Shown: positions 9,851 to 17,645, numbered from the stretch's first letter. The stretch is DNA of 33,239 bases from an uncultured Prevotellaceae bacterium (GCA_947167515.1 CAMVIM010000037.1:1-33239); one strand, 5' to 3'. A program made the numbers and translations. Notes: generated by a model from the sequence alone, not told the origin.

Positions 9851-9885
9851 CCACTCTTGCAGTGATTGCAAGGGTGGTTTTTTTT
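9851..9885 (+). terminator. Intrinsic terminator of the packaging/tail operon
   Basis: An 11-bp stem (CCACTCTTGCA at 9851-9861 with TGCAAGGGTGG at 9867-9877, one G-T pair) closes a 5-base loop (GTGAT). It is followed directly by eight T residues. This separates the tail genes from the head genes and means the head module needs its own promoter. Confidence 0.9.
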
Positions 9886-9926
9886 GTGCGTGGCAAAACG
9901 CATTACCACGGAAAAAGGTAAAATAA

Positions 9927-9958
9927 CCGCAAAAAGTCGTGCAATCCTAATAATTTTG
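9927..9958 (+). promoter_or_regulatory. Late promoter of the head/lysis operon
   Basis: A match to the Bacteroidetes -7 box, TAATTTTG, lies at 9951-9958. No good TTTG -33 box is seen at the usual distance. Instead an element CCGCAAAAAGTCGTGCAAT at 9927-9945 closely matches one upstream of the other late gene (32056-32074), so an activator site is possible. A small inverted repeat (CGTGG...CCACG, 9889-9910) lies upstream. Between the promoter and the protease start there is a tandem AATAGCAAGA repeat (9964-9983). Confidence 0.65.
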
Positions 9959-9987
9959 CGAAAAATAGCAAGAAATAGCAAGAAAAA

Positions 9988-11166
9988 ATGGCAAAACTGA
10001 AAATATACAGCGACATCGTTGACGAGGAATGCAAGGCATTCATGGCTTGGGGTGGACTGGAAGGTATCTCCTTCTTGGACATTGACCGCTTCATTGGCAG
10101 CATTCCCGAGGACGATGGCGAAATCAACCTCACAATCAACTGCCGAGGCGGTATGACCGATGAGGCACTGGCGATGTATGACGCCCTTCGTGCCACTGGC
10201 AAGACCATCTCAGCAGAGGTGATTGGCGAATGCTCAAGCAGTGCAACCCTGCTGCTGCTTGCTGCACGAAAGGACTTGCGCAGGGCGCATCCCAACGCAT
10301 CAATCCTCATTCACAACCCCTACATCTGTGGTTTTGTCGAGGGCGATGCCAAGCGCATAGGCAACATTGCCGAGAGCCTTGAGGATGTACGCACCAAATT
10401 CCTTGACATCTATGTTGAGCGCACTGGAGCAGATAGAGAGGTGCTGTCGGCCATGATGGACGAGGACAAGCCCATGAACGTTGCCAAGGCTATGGAGTTA
10501 GGCTTCATTTCGGAGGAGATATTGCCGATTTCGGCACAAAATAAACAACCAAAAATTAACGCAAAAATGAGCATTAAAGAAAAGATTTTCATGGCACTGG
10601 CCAAAGTTTTTGGCATGACCCTTGAGACCGCAGACGGCAAGCAGCTTGAACTTGAGAAGGAAAGTGGCGAGCCAGTTGTTGGCGATGCAGTGGTCAGCGA
10701 AGATGGCGAGTACTTGATGCCCGATGGCACAACCATCGTAGTCGAGGAAAGCAAAATTACAGAGATTCGCCCTGCAGAGGAGGTGGTCGATGACCCTGCC
10801 GAGCGAGGAGAGGAGCTTGACGACAAGCTCGAAGTGGACGAGCAACTTAGCGAGAAGGATGCCGAGATTGACCGCCTCAAAGCGCAACTCGCTGAGAAGG
10901 ACGCCGAAATTGACCGCTTGCGCAAGGAGCTTGACGATGCCAAGAGCAACGCCAAGAGCGACACCGACAAGCGCATCCTCAACATGGTTGCAGTAGGTGG
11001 CGGCGAGGAGTGGCTAAAAAGCGTCAAGTCGCAGGGCAAGGTGGACAAGCGAGACACCAAGAGCACTGCAATGGACAAGATGCAGGCCAAGGGCAGCGAG
11101 GAGCGTATCTCACTCGTTGAGTACCGCAAGCGCAAGGCAGAGCGCAAGGCGCAAGCAAAAAAGTAA
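9988..11166 (+). CDS. ClpP-type prohead protease with C-terminal scaffold
   Basis: A 392-residue fusion. Residues ~1-185 are a ClpP/SppA-like fold, with the Ser motif GECSSSAT (Ser 84 expected) and His 109 in SILIHNP, plus the oligomer-type NCRGGMTDEA segment. This part should mature the capsid by cutting scaffold. Residues ~194-392 are charged and largely coiled coil, with the repeat EKDAEIDRLKAQLAEKDAEI around 290-310, as in a scaffold. It lies directly before the major capsid gene, as in many HK97-fold phages. An internal ATG with its own leader may also give the scaffold alone (see 10567). Confidence 0.9.
   Translation: MAKLKIYSDIVDEECKAFMAWGGLEGISFLDIDRFIGSIPEDDGEINLTINCRGGMTDEALAMYDALRATGKTISAEVIGECSSSATLLLLAARKDLRRAHPNASILIHNPYICGFVEGDAKRIGNIAESLEDVRTKFLDIYVERTGADREVLSAMMDEDKPMNVAKAMELGFISEEILPISAQNKQPKINAKMSIKEKIFMALAKVFGMTLETADGKQLELEKESGEPVVGDAVVSEDGEYLMPDGTTIVVEESKITEIRPAEEVVDDPAERGEELDDKLEVDEQLSEKDAEIDRLKAQLAEKDAEIDRLRKELDDAKSNAKSDTDKRILNMVAVGGGEEWLKSVKSQGKVDKRDTKSTAMDKMQAKGSEERISLVEYRKRKAERKAQAKK
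10567..11166 (+). CDS. Nested in-frame scaffold protein (internal start)
   Basis: Within the protease gene an AT-rich island (aaaataaacaaccaaaaat, then taacgcaaaa) precedes ATG 10567. It strongly resembles the intergenic leader of the capsid gene 600 bases later (taattaacaacaaaaaataa). The codons here encode NKQPKINAK, a plausible linker. Translation would give a 199-residue scaffold without the protease. Production of scaffold from an internal start of the protease gene is established in phage lambda (C/Nu3); its use here is inferred. Confidence 0.5.
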   Translation: MSIKEKIFMALAKVFGMTLETADGKQLELEKESGEPVVGDAVVSEDGEYLMPDGTTIVVEESKITEIRPAEEVVDDPAERGEELDDKLEVDEQLSEKDAEIDRLKAQLAEKDAEIDRLRKELDDAKSNAKSDTDKRILNMVAVGGGEEWLKSVKSQGKVDKRDTKSTAMDKMQAKGSEERISLVEYRKRKAERKAQAKK

Positions 11167-11194
11167 TTAACAACAAAAAATAAGGATTAGAAAA

Positions 11195-12265
11195 ATGGCA
11201 TCAGTAGGATTAGATTTTACCAATATCACGCCCGACAATGGTGCGGTGCGTGAGTTGAGCAGATTAGTATTTTTGGAGGTCTTGCAAGCTGACCGCATCG
11301 GCACGCTGCTTGACATCCATCGTAACGTGTACAATGGCGACAAGCTCGGCTTGATTGGCGAGTTCGGCCTGCTTGGAAAGGCTGGCGCAGGTTGCTCGCC
11401 TGAGTATGGCAATGACGCAATCAACACAGCCGAGAAGGTGTGGGACATCAAGGACTGGGAGATTGCCGAGCAGTTGTGCTACAAGGATGTAGAGAACACC
11501 CTCGTTAAGTACACCCTTGAGAGTGGCACTAACATTGGCGACCTTACCGCCAACGACTATCTCGACGAGGTAATTGTGCCTCGCCTTGAGTTGGCGATGA
11601 TGAAGATGTACATCCGTCTCGCATTCTTCGGCGACAAGAATGCCACTAACGTGAGTGGTGGTGGCATCATCAAGAACGGCGTTGACACCAGCTACTTCAC
11701 GCTCATCAATGGCATCTTCAAGCAGCTCTATGCAGGCGTTACCGCAGGCACAACTAAGCGTGTGACCATCGCTGCCAACAGTGAGGCAACCATTGCCGAC
11801 CAAATCAACGCAATCAACTCGCAAGCAGCCGATGTGCTGGACGACATGATTGCAGCCGCAAGTCCCCGACTTCGCCAAGCCAGCGACCAAGTTATCTACG
11901 TCACCCAGTCCTTTGCCACTGGACTTGAGTCACAGTTGCTTAAGACCTATTACGGCAGCGAGTTGCAGTGGCAGAGCCTCTTCGCTGGCATCCGTGAGAC
12001 AACCTATCGTGGCATCCGCATCCGTGTCGTGCCCATGTTTGACGAAATCATCCAAAGCTACGAGGGCAACGGCACTGCCTACAACCAGCCCCACCGTGCA
12101 ATCTACACCACCGAGCGTAACCTTGCTTTGGGCGTCAATGGCACGGACGAGTTCGCAGAGCTGGACATCTTCTTTGACCGCACCACTCGCCTCAACCACA
12201 TCTACGCAACCGACAAGATGGGTGCGATGGTCATTGACGAGAGCATGGCAGTCATCGCCTATTAA
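11195..12265 (+). CDS. Major capsid protein
   Basis: A 356-residue protein directly follows the protease/scaffold. It shows the mixed alpha/beta make-up of an HK97-fold capsid protein. The segment DYLDEVIVPRLELAMMKMYI would suit the long spine helix, and the C-terminal RGIRIRVVPMFDEII followed by RAIYTTERNLALGV suits the axial domain. The A-rich leader (aaaaataaggattagaaaa) suggests strong initiation. There is no long N-terminal delta domain, consistent with a separately encoded scaffold. A hairpin follows the stop and may set its level relative to later genes. Confidence 0.87.
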   Translation: MASVGLDFTNITPDNGAVRELSRLVFLEVLQADRIGTLLDIHRNVYNGDKLGLIGEFGLLGKAGAGCSPEYGNDAINTAEKVWDIKDWEIAEQLCYKDVENTLVKYTLESGTNIGDLTANDYLDEVIVPRLELAMMKMYIRLAFFGDKNATNVSGGGIIKNGVDTSYFTLINGIFKQLYAGVTAGTTKRVTIAANSEATIADQINAINSQAADVLDDMIAAASPRLRQASDQVIYVTQSFATGLESQLLKTYYGSELQWQSLFAGIRETTYRGIRIRVVPMFDEIIQSYEGNGTAYNQPHRAIYTTERNLALGVNGTDEFAELDIFFDRTTRLNHIYATDKMGAMVIDESMAVIAY

Positions 12266-12277
12266 GAGCTAATTATC

Positions 12278-12307
12278 GGGTGTGCGGTGCAAGGCATCGC
12301 ACTACCC
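12278..12307 (+). other. RNA hairpin between capsid gene and next gene
   Basis: The 30 bases after the capsid stop fold into a 13-bp stem with one bulged base and a 3-base loop (GGGTGTGCGGTGC / GCATCGCACTACCC around AAG). No T tract follows, so it is not a classic terminator. It could be a partial terminator, an RNA-processing site or a 3' stabiliser that keeps capsid mRNA abundant. Confidence 0.6.
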
Positions 12308-12340
12308 TATTTATCTAACACAAAAATCAAGGACATAGAT

Positions 12341-12889
12341 ATGGCATTATGTGATTATCTTATTTCAGCCGACATCCAAGGCTACGACTGCTCAAACCCG
12401 ATGGTCAAGGGTGCAAAAGCCAATGGCCTCATCATCAACCGCAAGGACATCAATCACAGTGGTGTTACCTATGACAGCAACAACCCATTCAAGATTACCG
12501 CCCTGCCACTGGTGAGCGGCAAGACTGCCTACGACATCGTGCAGGGAGGCAAGACACCTTACACTGGCTCGCAACAGGAGATGGTGGAAGGCACGTATCA
12601 GAACACGCTCACTAACACCGTGCAATTCGTCATCCTCAATCAAGGCTACACAACCGCAGAGCAGGTTTTTGCCTTGATGAATGGCGAGTTCGTGATTGTG
12701 TTGCAGAACAATAACGGCACTTATCAAGTTTACGGCCTTGAGGCTGGCTTGAGAGCTTCGGCGATGGTGCGTGAGCTCTACAACGACGACACCCTTTCGG
12801 GTTGGTTGGTAACCATGACCGAGGAGAATGCCGTCAAGGGCAATCTCTTTGTTGAGGAGACGCTGTATAACACCCTTAAAGGCGAATAA
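12341..12889 (+). CDS. Structural protein, paralogue A (tail tube or decoration)
   Basis: A 182-residue protein. I place the start at ATG 12341 (MALCDYLIS) because the adjacent paralogue begins identically; an in-frame ATG 54 bases upstream would read through the hairpin. Shared blocks with the next gene include PMVKGA, QQEMVEG, FALMNGEFV, LYNDDTLSGW and MTEE. The position after the capsid gene and the beta-rich make-up fit a tail tube, capsid decoration or cement protein; I cannot decide between them. A 13-bp hairpin lies just upstream. Confidence 0.78.
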   Translation: MALCDYLISADIQGYDCSNPMVKGAKANGLIINRKDINHSGVTYDSNNPFKITALPLVSGKTAYDIVQGGKTPYTGSQQEMVEGTYQNTLTNTVQFVILNQGYTTAEQVFALMNGEFVIVLQNNNGTYQVYGLEAGLRASAMVRELYNDDTLSGWLVTMTEENAVKGNLFVEETLYNTLKGE

Positions 12890-12891
12890 TC

Positions 12892-13455
12892 ATGGCACTG
12901 TGTGACTACCTCATCTCAAGCGACATCGCAGGTTACAATTGTGAGGCCCCGATGGTCAAGGGTGCGGAGAGCATGGGTGTGCTGCTCAATAGGCAAGACA
13001 TTGACTACAAGGGCGAGACTACATCATATAACCCTTTTCTGCTCAATTTCACGGATAACATTAACAAGTGCGGCACAGTAGGTTATCGCATCATCCAGTC
13101 TGGCAAGACCCCTTTCAACGGCACACAACAGGAGATGGTGGAAGGTGCTTACCAGAACACCATGACCAACACGCTGCAGATAGTCGTCTTGCGTCAAGAT
13201 GCTGATTGGGCAAAGCAGGTTTTTGCCTTGATGAATGGCGAGTTCGTTGCCATCCTCCGCAACAAGAACGGGAATGAGCAGGTTTATGGCTACGAGGCTG
13301 GCCTGCATTGCACTGGAGCAGTGCGTGAGTTGTACAACGACGACACCTTGAGCGGCTGGCTCATCACGATGACCGAGGAGGGTGCGACTAAGGGCAACCT
13401 CTTTGTTGATGATGGGACTATCGAGCAGTGCCTCAACATGATACCCTGCGAATAA
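12892..13455 (+). CDS. Structural protein, paralogue B (tail tube or decoration)
   Basis: A 187-residue protein starts 2 bases after paralogue A stops and shares its whole plan: the MALCDYLIS start, the QQEMVEG block with a following YQNT(L/M)TNT, FALMNGEFV, and LYNDDTLSGW. It differs most in the middle (SYNPFLLNFTDN versus the corresponding region of A) and at the C-terminus. The tandem copies suggest either a duplicated virion protein with a divided role or two subunits of one ring. No decisive family motif is visible. Confidence 0.78.
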   Translation: MALCDYLISSDIAGYNCEAPMVKGAESMGVLLNRQDIDYKGETTSYNPFLLNFTDNINKCGTVGYRIIQSGKTPFNGTQQEMVEGAYQNTMTNTLQIVVLRQDADWAKQVFALMNGEFVAILRNKNGNEQVYGYEAGLHCTGAVRELYNDDTLSGWLITMTEEGATKGNLFVDDGTIEQCLNMIPCE

Positions 13456-13460
13456 CGACC

Positions 13461-13934
13461 ATGACAGAGCAAGAGGCGCAAGCCGAGTTGATGATATTGC
13501 GAGGTCTTGCATCAAGTGGCAATGACCTCGCACTTGTTAGGGAGAGAGTAGACAGGCTCTACTGGGCGGTTTGCCGAAAGCATCTGCGCTCATGCAGGTG
13601 CAAGAACGTGGAGAAGGATGCTCTCTTGGAAATATATGCAAAACTAATGAACCACAAAAAAACGAATACAACAATGGCACAAGCAAGATTAGTTAATGGA
13701 GTGGTGTTGCAATGGAAAGGCAACCACTACACCAACAACAACCTCACCGATGAGGTGGCGAGGGAGTTCTTGGCGGCTTACCCACAGCGCAAGGACTGGT
13801 TTGCCGAGCTGCCCAGTGCAACCACCGACAAACAAGTGGTCGCAGAGGTGGCAAACGAGCCGTCTGCCGAGGTTTCTGCCGGGACTGAACCAACTACTCC
13901 AAAGAAGAAAAAGAGTGCGAAAAAACGCAAATAA
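13461..13934 (+). CDS. Two-part small protein (apparent gene fusion)
   Basis: A 157-residue protein. I chose ATG 13461, five bases past the previous stop, over an upstream ATG that overlaps it. Residues 1-71 are helical with a Cys/Arg patch (RSCRCKN). Residues 72-157 start with MAQARLVNGVVLQWKGNHYT and contain NNLTDEVAREFLAAYPQRKD, a unit I recall as a small stand-alone protein in Bacteroidetes phages. The tail is Lys-rich (KKKKSAKKRK). An A-rich leader precedes the internal ATG at 13674, so the second part may also be made alone. Its function is unknown; position suggests head assembly. Confidence 0.65.
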   Translation: MTEQEAQAELMILRGLASSGNDLALVRERVDRLYWAVCRKHLRSCRCKNVEKDALLEIYAKLMNHKKTNTTMAQARLVNGVVLQWKGNHYTNNNLTDEVAREFLAAYPQRKDWFAELPSATTDKQVVAEVANEPSAEVSAGTEPTTPKKKKSAKKRK

Positions 13935-13946
13935 AGGGCATATATC

Positions 13947-15098
13947 ATGAATATCGCTAAACTCAAGAAAGCACCCAAGCGGATAGATGTGAGCTACCTC
14001 ACGACCCTAGGCATTAAGGCCTATGGTCATAACAACCTCTATCCCCAGCAGGCGAAGGCGATACTGGATGCGTCAAGCACTGGCTCGCAATGTGCCGACC
14101 GCTACGCTCGATTCATCGAGGGCGAGGGGCTGGTCAACAAGGTACTCTACGACATTGTGCTTAACCGCTATGGCGAGACCACCGACGACATCTTGTCGGC
14201 AGTGTGCCAAGACCTCGCCAATTATGGTGGCTTTGCTTTGCACGTTAACTACGACCTCAATTGCAAGGTGTGCGAGGTGCAGCACGTGCCGTTTGAGTCA
14301 TGCCGACTGCAAGAGGATGACGATGCAGGCTACATCGCACACATTATCACCCATCCTGACTGGACTGGCACAACCTCAAGAGGCGGCAAAATCTTGAAAG
14401 TCAACAAGGACACCATCACCACCTTCGACCGCTTCAACCCCGACCCTGCCATCGTAAGAGCGCAGATTGCCGCCAGTGGTGGCATTGACCACTACAAGGG
14501 GCAGGTGCTGTGGGTGAGCACCGCAGGGCGTGACCGCTATCCCCTGCCCAAGTATGATAGGGTCTTGACGGAGTTAAGCACCGATGAGGGCTTGAGTAAT
14601 GTCAAGTTCCGCAATGCTCGCTGCAATTTTTTGCCGAGCGCAATGGTCATCACCAAGACATCGCAGGCACTAACCGAGGAGGACGAGGCGAAGCAGGCAG
14701 TAATTGCCGAGGGCTTTGCCGAGAGTCTTGCCCAATTCCAAGGGGACGAGACTGCTAACGTGCTTATCAGCATGACCATCGCCAATGACGAGGAGAAGCC
14801 CGAGATTGTGCCGTTTCCCACCAAGAATTTCGACAAGGATTTTGAAGTTACCGACAATTCGGTGGTAGAGCGTATCTACTCGGCTTTTGAGCAAGAGCCG
14901 TTCTTGTGCATCCGCAACGGCAAGCTGGGCTTTAGTGGCACGACCATCCACGACTGCTACACCTACTATGCGAGCCTTGTGAGCAAGGAGCAGCGCATGA
15001 TAGAGAGGGCACTCGGCAAGATATTTGGCCACTGGCATGAGCCACTGGCGACCACCGAGTGCGAGATACAACCGCTAACCTACAACGTGGAGCTATAG
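13947..15098 (+). CDS. Portal protein
   Basis: A 383-residue protein shows portal features: an N-terminal arm, a helical/wing region (DNA around 14100-14400) and a C-terminal stretch with VERIYSAFEQEPFLCIRNG, then YASLVSKEQRMIERALGKIF, as in the crown/clip-proximal helices of phage portals. The portal forms the DNA entry ring at one capsid vertex and docks the terminase. Unusually it lies about 12 kb from the terminase genes and downstream of the capsid gene, with the head-tail adaptor next. Assignment is by overall pattern, not by a single catalytic motif. Confidence 0.8.
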   Translation: MNIAKLKKAPKRIDVSYLTTLGIKAYGHNNLYPQQAKAILDASSTGSQCADRYARFIEGEGLVNKVLYDIVLNRYGETTDDILSAVCQDLANYGGFALHVNYDLNCKVCEVQHVPFESCRLQEDDDAGYIAHIITHPDWTGTTSRGGKILKVNKDTITTFDRFNPDPAIVRAQIAASGGIDHYKGQVLWVSTAGRDRYPLPKYDRVLTELSTDEGLSNVKFRNARCNFLPSAMVITKTSQALTEEDEAKQAVIAEGFAESLAQFQGDETANVLISMTIANDEEKPEIVPFPTKNFDKDFEVTDNSVVERIYSAFEQEPFLCIRNGKLGFSGTTIHDCYTYYASLVSKEQRMIERALGKIFGHWHEPLATTECEIQPLTYNVEL

Positions 15099-15101
15099 AC
15101 T

Positions 15102-15626
15102 ATGGCTAACAACGCAACGACCTACGACAATGCCCTGCTCGTGACCCGAGAGGACATCAACCGAGAGGTGCGCCCTACCAGTGCAGACGAGGCACTTGTT
15201 GACCGCTGCATCGAGGAGGCGCAGAACCTCGACATCATCCCTGCCATCGGTGCTGACTGGTGGCTGCGTGTAGTTGGGCGCAATGATGATGCGGTGGCTA
15301 CCCTGCTGTGGGAGGGCGGCATCTACAACGACACCTGCGGCAAGGCGCACATCTTCGCAGGGCTTCGCAAGGCTCTGCTCTACTATGCTTATGCTCGGCT
15401 TGTGCGCTCGCAGGGTGGCGTTAGCACTCGCTTTGACTTCGTGGTTAAGGCTGACCAGTACAGCGATAGTGCCGACCTGCAAGCCAAGGCACAAGCCTAC
15501 AATGAGGCTTTCAGTATAGCCGACGGCTACAAGGCGCAGTGCCTCGCCTATCTCAACACCAGCGAAACATGCTGCAAACGCAAATTAGTTAATAATAGAT
15601 TGTCAATCAAGAAAATAGGACACTAA
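15102..15626 (+). CDS. Head-tail adaptor-like protein (DUF6712-type)
   Basis: A 174-residue helical protein. It opens with a segment of the form LVTREDINREVRPTSADEAL and VDRCIEEAQNLDI, followed by a central GLRKALLYYAYARLVR helix. This pattern matches the DUF6712 family of Bacteroidetes phages, which by position and helical fold resembles head-tail connectors. It starts 3 bases after the portal stop, which supports a neck role. The C-terminal tail is basic (KRKLVNNRLSIKKIGH) and more AT-rich than the rest. Confidence 0.7.
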   Translation: MANNATTYDNALLVTREDINREVRPTSADEALVDRCIEEAQNLDIIPAIGADWWLRVVGRNDDAVATLLWEGGIYNDTCGKAHIFAGLRKALLYYAYARLVRSQGGVSTRFDFVVKADQYSDSADLQAKAQAYNEAFSIADGYKAQCLAYLNTSETCCKRKLVNNRLSIKKIGH

Positions 15627-15630
15627 AAAA

Positions 15631-16650
15631 ATGACTGAAATCACATACATACAAGGCAACTCGTTCTCGCTCTCTGTGCCACTGCTCAAGCGAGTGGTGG
15701 CGAAAGAGAATGACACAACCACCATCACGACAGAGCCTTACATCCCTGCCAGTGGGGATGCTGTCACCGTCAAGCTCATAGGCGAGCGCAGACAATACAC
15801 CTACACGCCCACAATGAGCGACAACGTGGCTGTCGTGGAGTTAAGCGGCAATGAGCTAAGTGGCCGCTATGCCATCGAGGTCACTATACTCACCGCTAAT
15901 GGCGAGAGGATGCGCTATGCGCAGCCGATTGCTCTCGCTCTTGTGCCTTACACTGGCACGGTTGATAGTATCGTGGTAGGTAGTGCGACACTTGATGCGA
16001 GCATCTTTTTTGCCATGCGTGGGGCAAAGGGTGACAAGGGCGACAAGGGCGATGATGGCAACGGCATCGCCGACATTGCCAAGACCTCAACGAGTGGGCT
16101 TGTTGACACCTACACCATCACCTACACCGATGGGGCAACAAGCACGTTTAATGTCACCAACGGCAAGGATGGCAGGGACGGCCAACAGGGAGCGCAAGGT
16201 GTTGGAGTGCGCTCTATCACACAGACATCAACAAGCACCGAGAGTGAGGGGGTGAATGTCATAACCATCACCCTGACCGATGGCTCGACAAGTACATTCG
16301 AGGTGCGCAATGGAGCAAGAGGAGCACAAGGTGAAAAGGGCGAAAAAGGGGACAGTGGCCAAGTGCCCCAAGTCACCGTCACTGGCACGACCCCGACGCA
16401 GGAGCTTTCGCCCAACACGTTCTATGTGTTCGGCTCGGTTACCTCGCTGACCGTGACTTTGGCAGCAGGTGACAGCGACATTGCCAACATCTACGCCTTC
16501 CGCTTCACGGCGGGGCAAGACAATCCGACCATCACACTCCCTCAAGGTGTGGTGATTAATCAGGACTTGAGCCTCAAGACTGGTGATGTGTGTGAAGTTA
16601 GTATTCTAGATAATTTAGCATTGTTCAGCGTATGGGAAATACAGAGTTGA
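15631..16650 (+). CDS. Collagen-like tail fibre / receptor-binding protein
   Basis: A 339-residue fibre. Residues ~1-130 form a beta-rich anchor domain. Three collagen-like Gly-X-Y runs follow, near residues 131-145 (GAKGDKGDKGDDG), near 178-192 (GKDGRDGQQGAQG) and near 228-243 (GARGAQGEKGEKGDSG). Between them lies a module that occurs twice, with TYTITYTDGATSTFNVTNG and the related TITLTDGSTSTFEVRNG. Residues ~245-339 form a C-terminal beta domain. Such trimeric fibres bind host surface glycans or proteins. The end overlaps the next gene by 19 bases. Confidence 0.82.
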   Translation: MTEITYIQGNSFSLSVPLLKRVVAKENDTTTITTEPYIPASGDAVTVKLIGERRQYTYTPTMSDNVAVVELSGNELSGRYAIEVTILTANGERMRYAQPIALALVPYTGTVDSIVVGSATLDASIFFAMRGAKGDKGDKGDDGNGIADIAKTSTSGLVDTYTITYTDGATSTFNVTNGKDGRDGQQGAQGVGVRSITQTSTSTESEGVNVITITLTDGSTSTFEVRNGARGAQGEKGEKGDSGQVPQVTVTGTTPTQELSPNTFYVFGSVTSLTVTLAAGDSDIANIYAFRFTAGQDNPTITLPQGVVINQDLSLKTGDVCEVSILDNLALFSVWEIQS

Positions 16651-17054
16651 TTAGACGGAGGATGATGTGTGTAGTTGCTAATCCATACGAGGGCTTTGAG
16701 TTCGGGAAGGGAATGGACGCCTTCGGGCGCACAACCACAAACGCCTCACAATTTATCTCTCCCATATATCCGAGTGTAGCTGGGCACACCTACACTTGGT
16801 TTGGGTTGTGGTTGAATGGTGGGACTACTTGCTTGAATGTACGTCCATACAACGGAGATTATTTCCGTGATGGCTACACTGACTTTCACAATGCTGCACA
16901 AACGCAAGCAGGCACTATAACCATAACCACTGGCTATGCAGGCGGTGAGTTTGGAGGACTGCGGTTCACTGGCTTGCTTACACAGATAGATGATTGGTGG
17001 GCAAAAGACGAGACTACTGGTGAATATCTTTATAAGGGCAAAAATGTTGAATAA
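16632..17054 (+). CDS. Hypothetical fibre-associated protein
   Basis: A 140-residue protein overlaps the fibre gene by 19 bases. The segment YEGFEFGKGMDAFGRTTT and a beta-rich Gly/Thr core (TITITTGYAGGEFGG) resemble carbohydrate-contacting or fibre-tip domains in make-up, but no family is certain. The sequence is more AT-rich than its neighbours, suggesting separate acquisition. It may be a second receptor-binding piece; this is inferred from position only. Confidence 0.65.
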   Translation: MGNTELIRRRMMCVVANPYEGFEFGKGMDAFGRTTTNASQFISPIYPSVAGHTYTWFGLWLNGGTTCLNVRPYNGDYFRDGYTDFHNAAQTQAGTITITTGYAGGEFGGLRFTGLLTQIDDWWAKDETTGEYLYKGKNVE

Positions 17055-17064
17055 ATTATAAACT

Positions 17065-17379
17065 ATGTACTCAAACGGACAACAGACAATAACTGGCAAG
17101 CGCATCACGGTTGATGGATGCGTGGTGCTTAATCCAAGCGAGGAACTGCTTGAGGAGCAAGGCTGGCACAAGGTAGTGCCACAAGAGCCGACACAAGGGC
17201 AGCTCAACGAGCAACGTGTGTGGGAGCTGAAAGACCAGCTCGCACAAGGTGACTATAAGATTATCAAGTGTGCAGAGGCGCAGCTCATGGGCGAGCCGCT
17301 GCCCTATGACATCGAGGCACTGGTGGCAGAGCGCAACGCCATGAGAGCCGAAATTAACGAGCTGGAGGCGCAGCAGTGA
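17065..17379 (+). CDS. Hypothetical protein between fibre and holin
   Basis: A 104-residue acidic protein. The first ~35 residues are beta-like (MYSNGQQTITGKRITVDGCV), and the rest is helical, ending with a coiled segment (ALVAERNAMRAEINELEAQQ). It overlaps the holin start by 4 bases (GTGA). Similar small proteins next to fibre genes often help fibre assembly; here that is an inference from place, not from a motif. Confidence 0.62.
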   Translation: MYSNGQQTITGKRITVDGCVVLNPSEELLEEQGWHKVVPQEPTQGQLNEQRVWELKDQLAQGDYKIIKCAEAQLMGEPLPYDIEALVAERNAMRAEINELEAQQ

Positions 17380-17645
17380 CGAAAGACACAAAAGATAGTA
17401 TCGCAGTTATCTCGGCTTGCGTGATGCTGCTCTTCGGCATCACCCTCACCGCTATCGGCTTTGACCTCGACCCAGCGGGCGAGGTCAGCGACTCGGTGCT
17501 GTGGATTTTGGGCCAGTCCCTCATCTACGCAGGCGGCATCTTCGGGGTGGCAGCCTACACTAAAAACATGGTTGACCGAAGGGTGGACGAATGGCGAGAG
17601 GAAGTTAGGCGAGAGCATCAAGAACAACAAGACAAGGAGGCATAA
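17376..17645 (+). CDS. Holin-like membrane protein
   Basis: An 89-residue protein starts at GTG 17376, coupled to the previous stop. Two membrane segments are visible (AVISACVMLLFGITLTAIGF near 9-28, and VLWILGQSLIYAGGIFGVAA near 41-60). A highly charged C-terminal tail follows (RRVDEWREEVRREHQEQQDK). Together with the endolysin two bases downstream this is the size and layout of a holin, which opens the inner membrane for lysis. Other small membrane proteins cannot be excluded, but the lysis-cassette position is strong. Confidence 0.75.
   Translation: MTKDTKDSIAVISACVMLLFGITLTAIGFDLDPAGEVSDSVLWILGQSLIYAGGIFGVAAYTKNMVDRRVDEWREEVRREHQEQQDKEA

Noticed and set aside
15631-17054. Diversity-generating retroelement acting on the fibre gene
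   Set aside because: No reverse transcriptase gene or template repeat is visible anywhere in the window.
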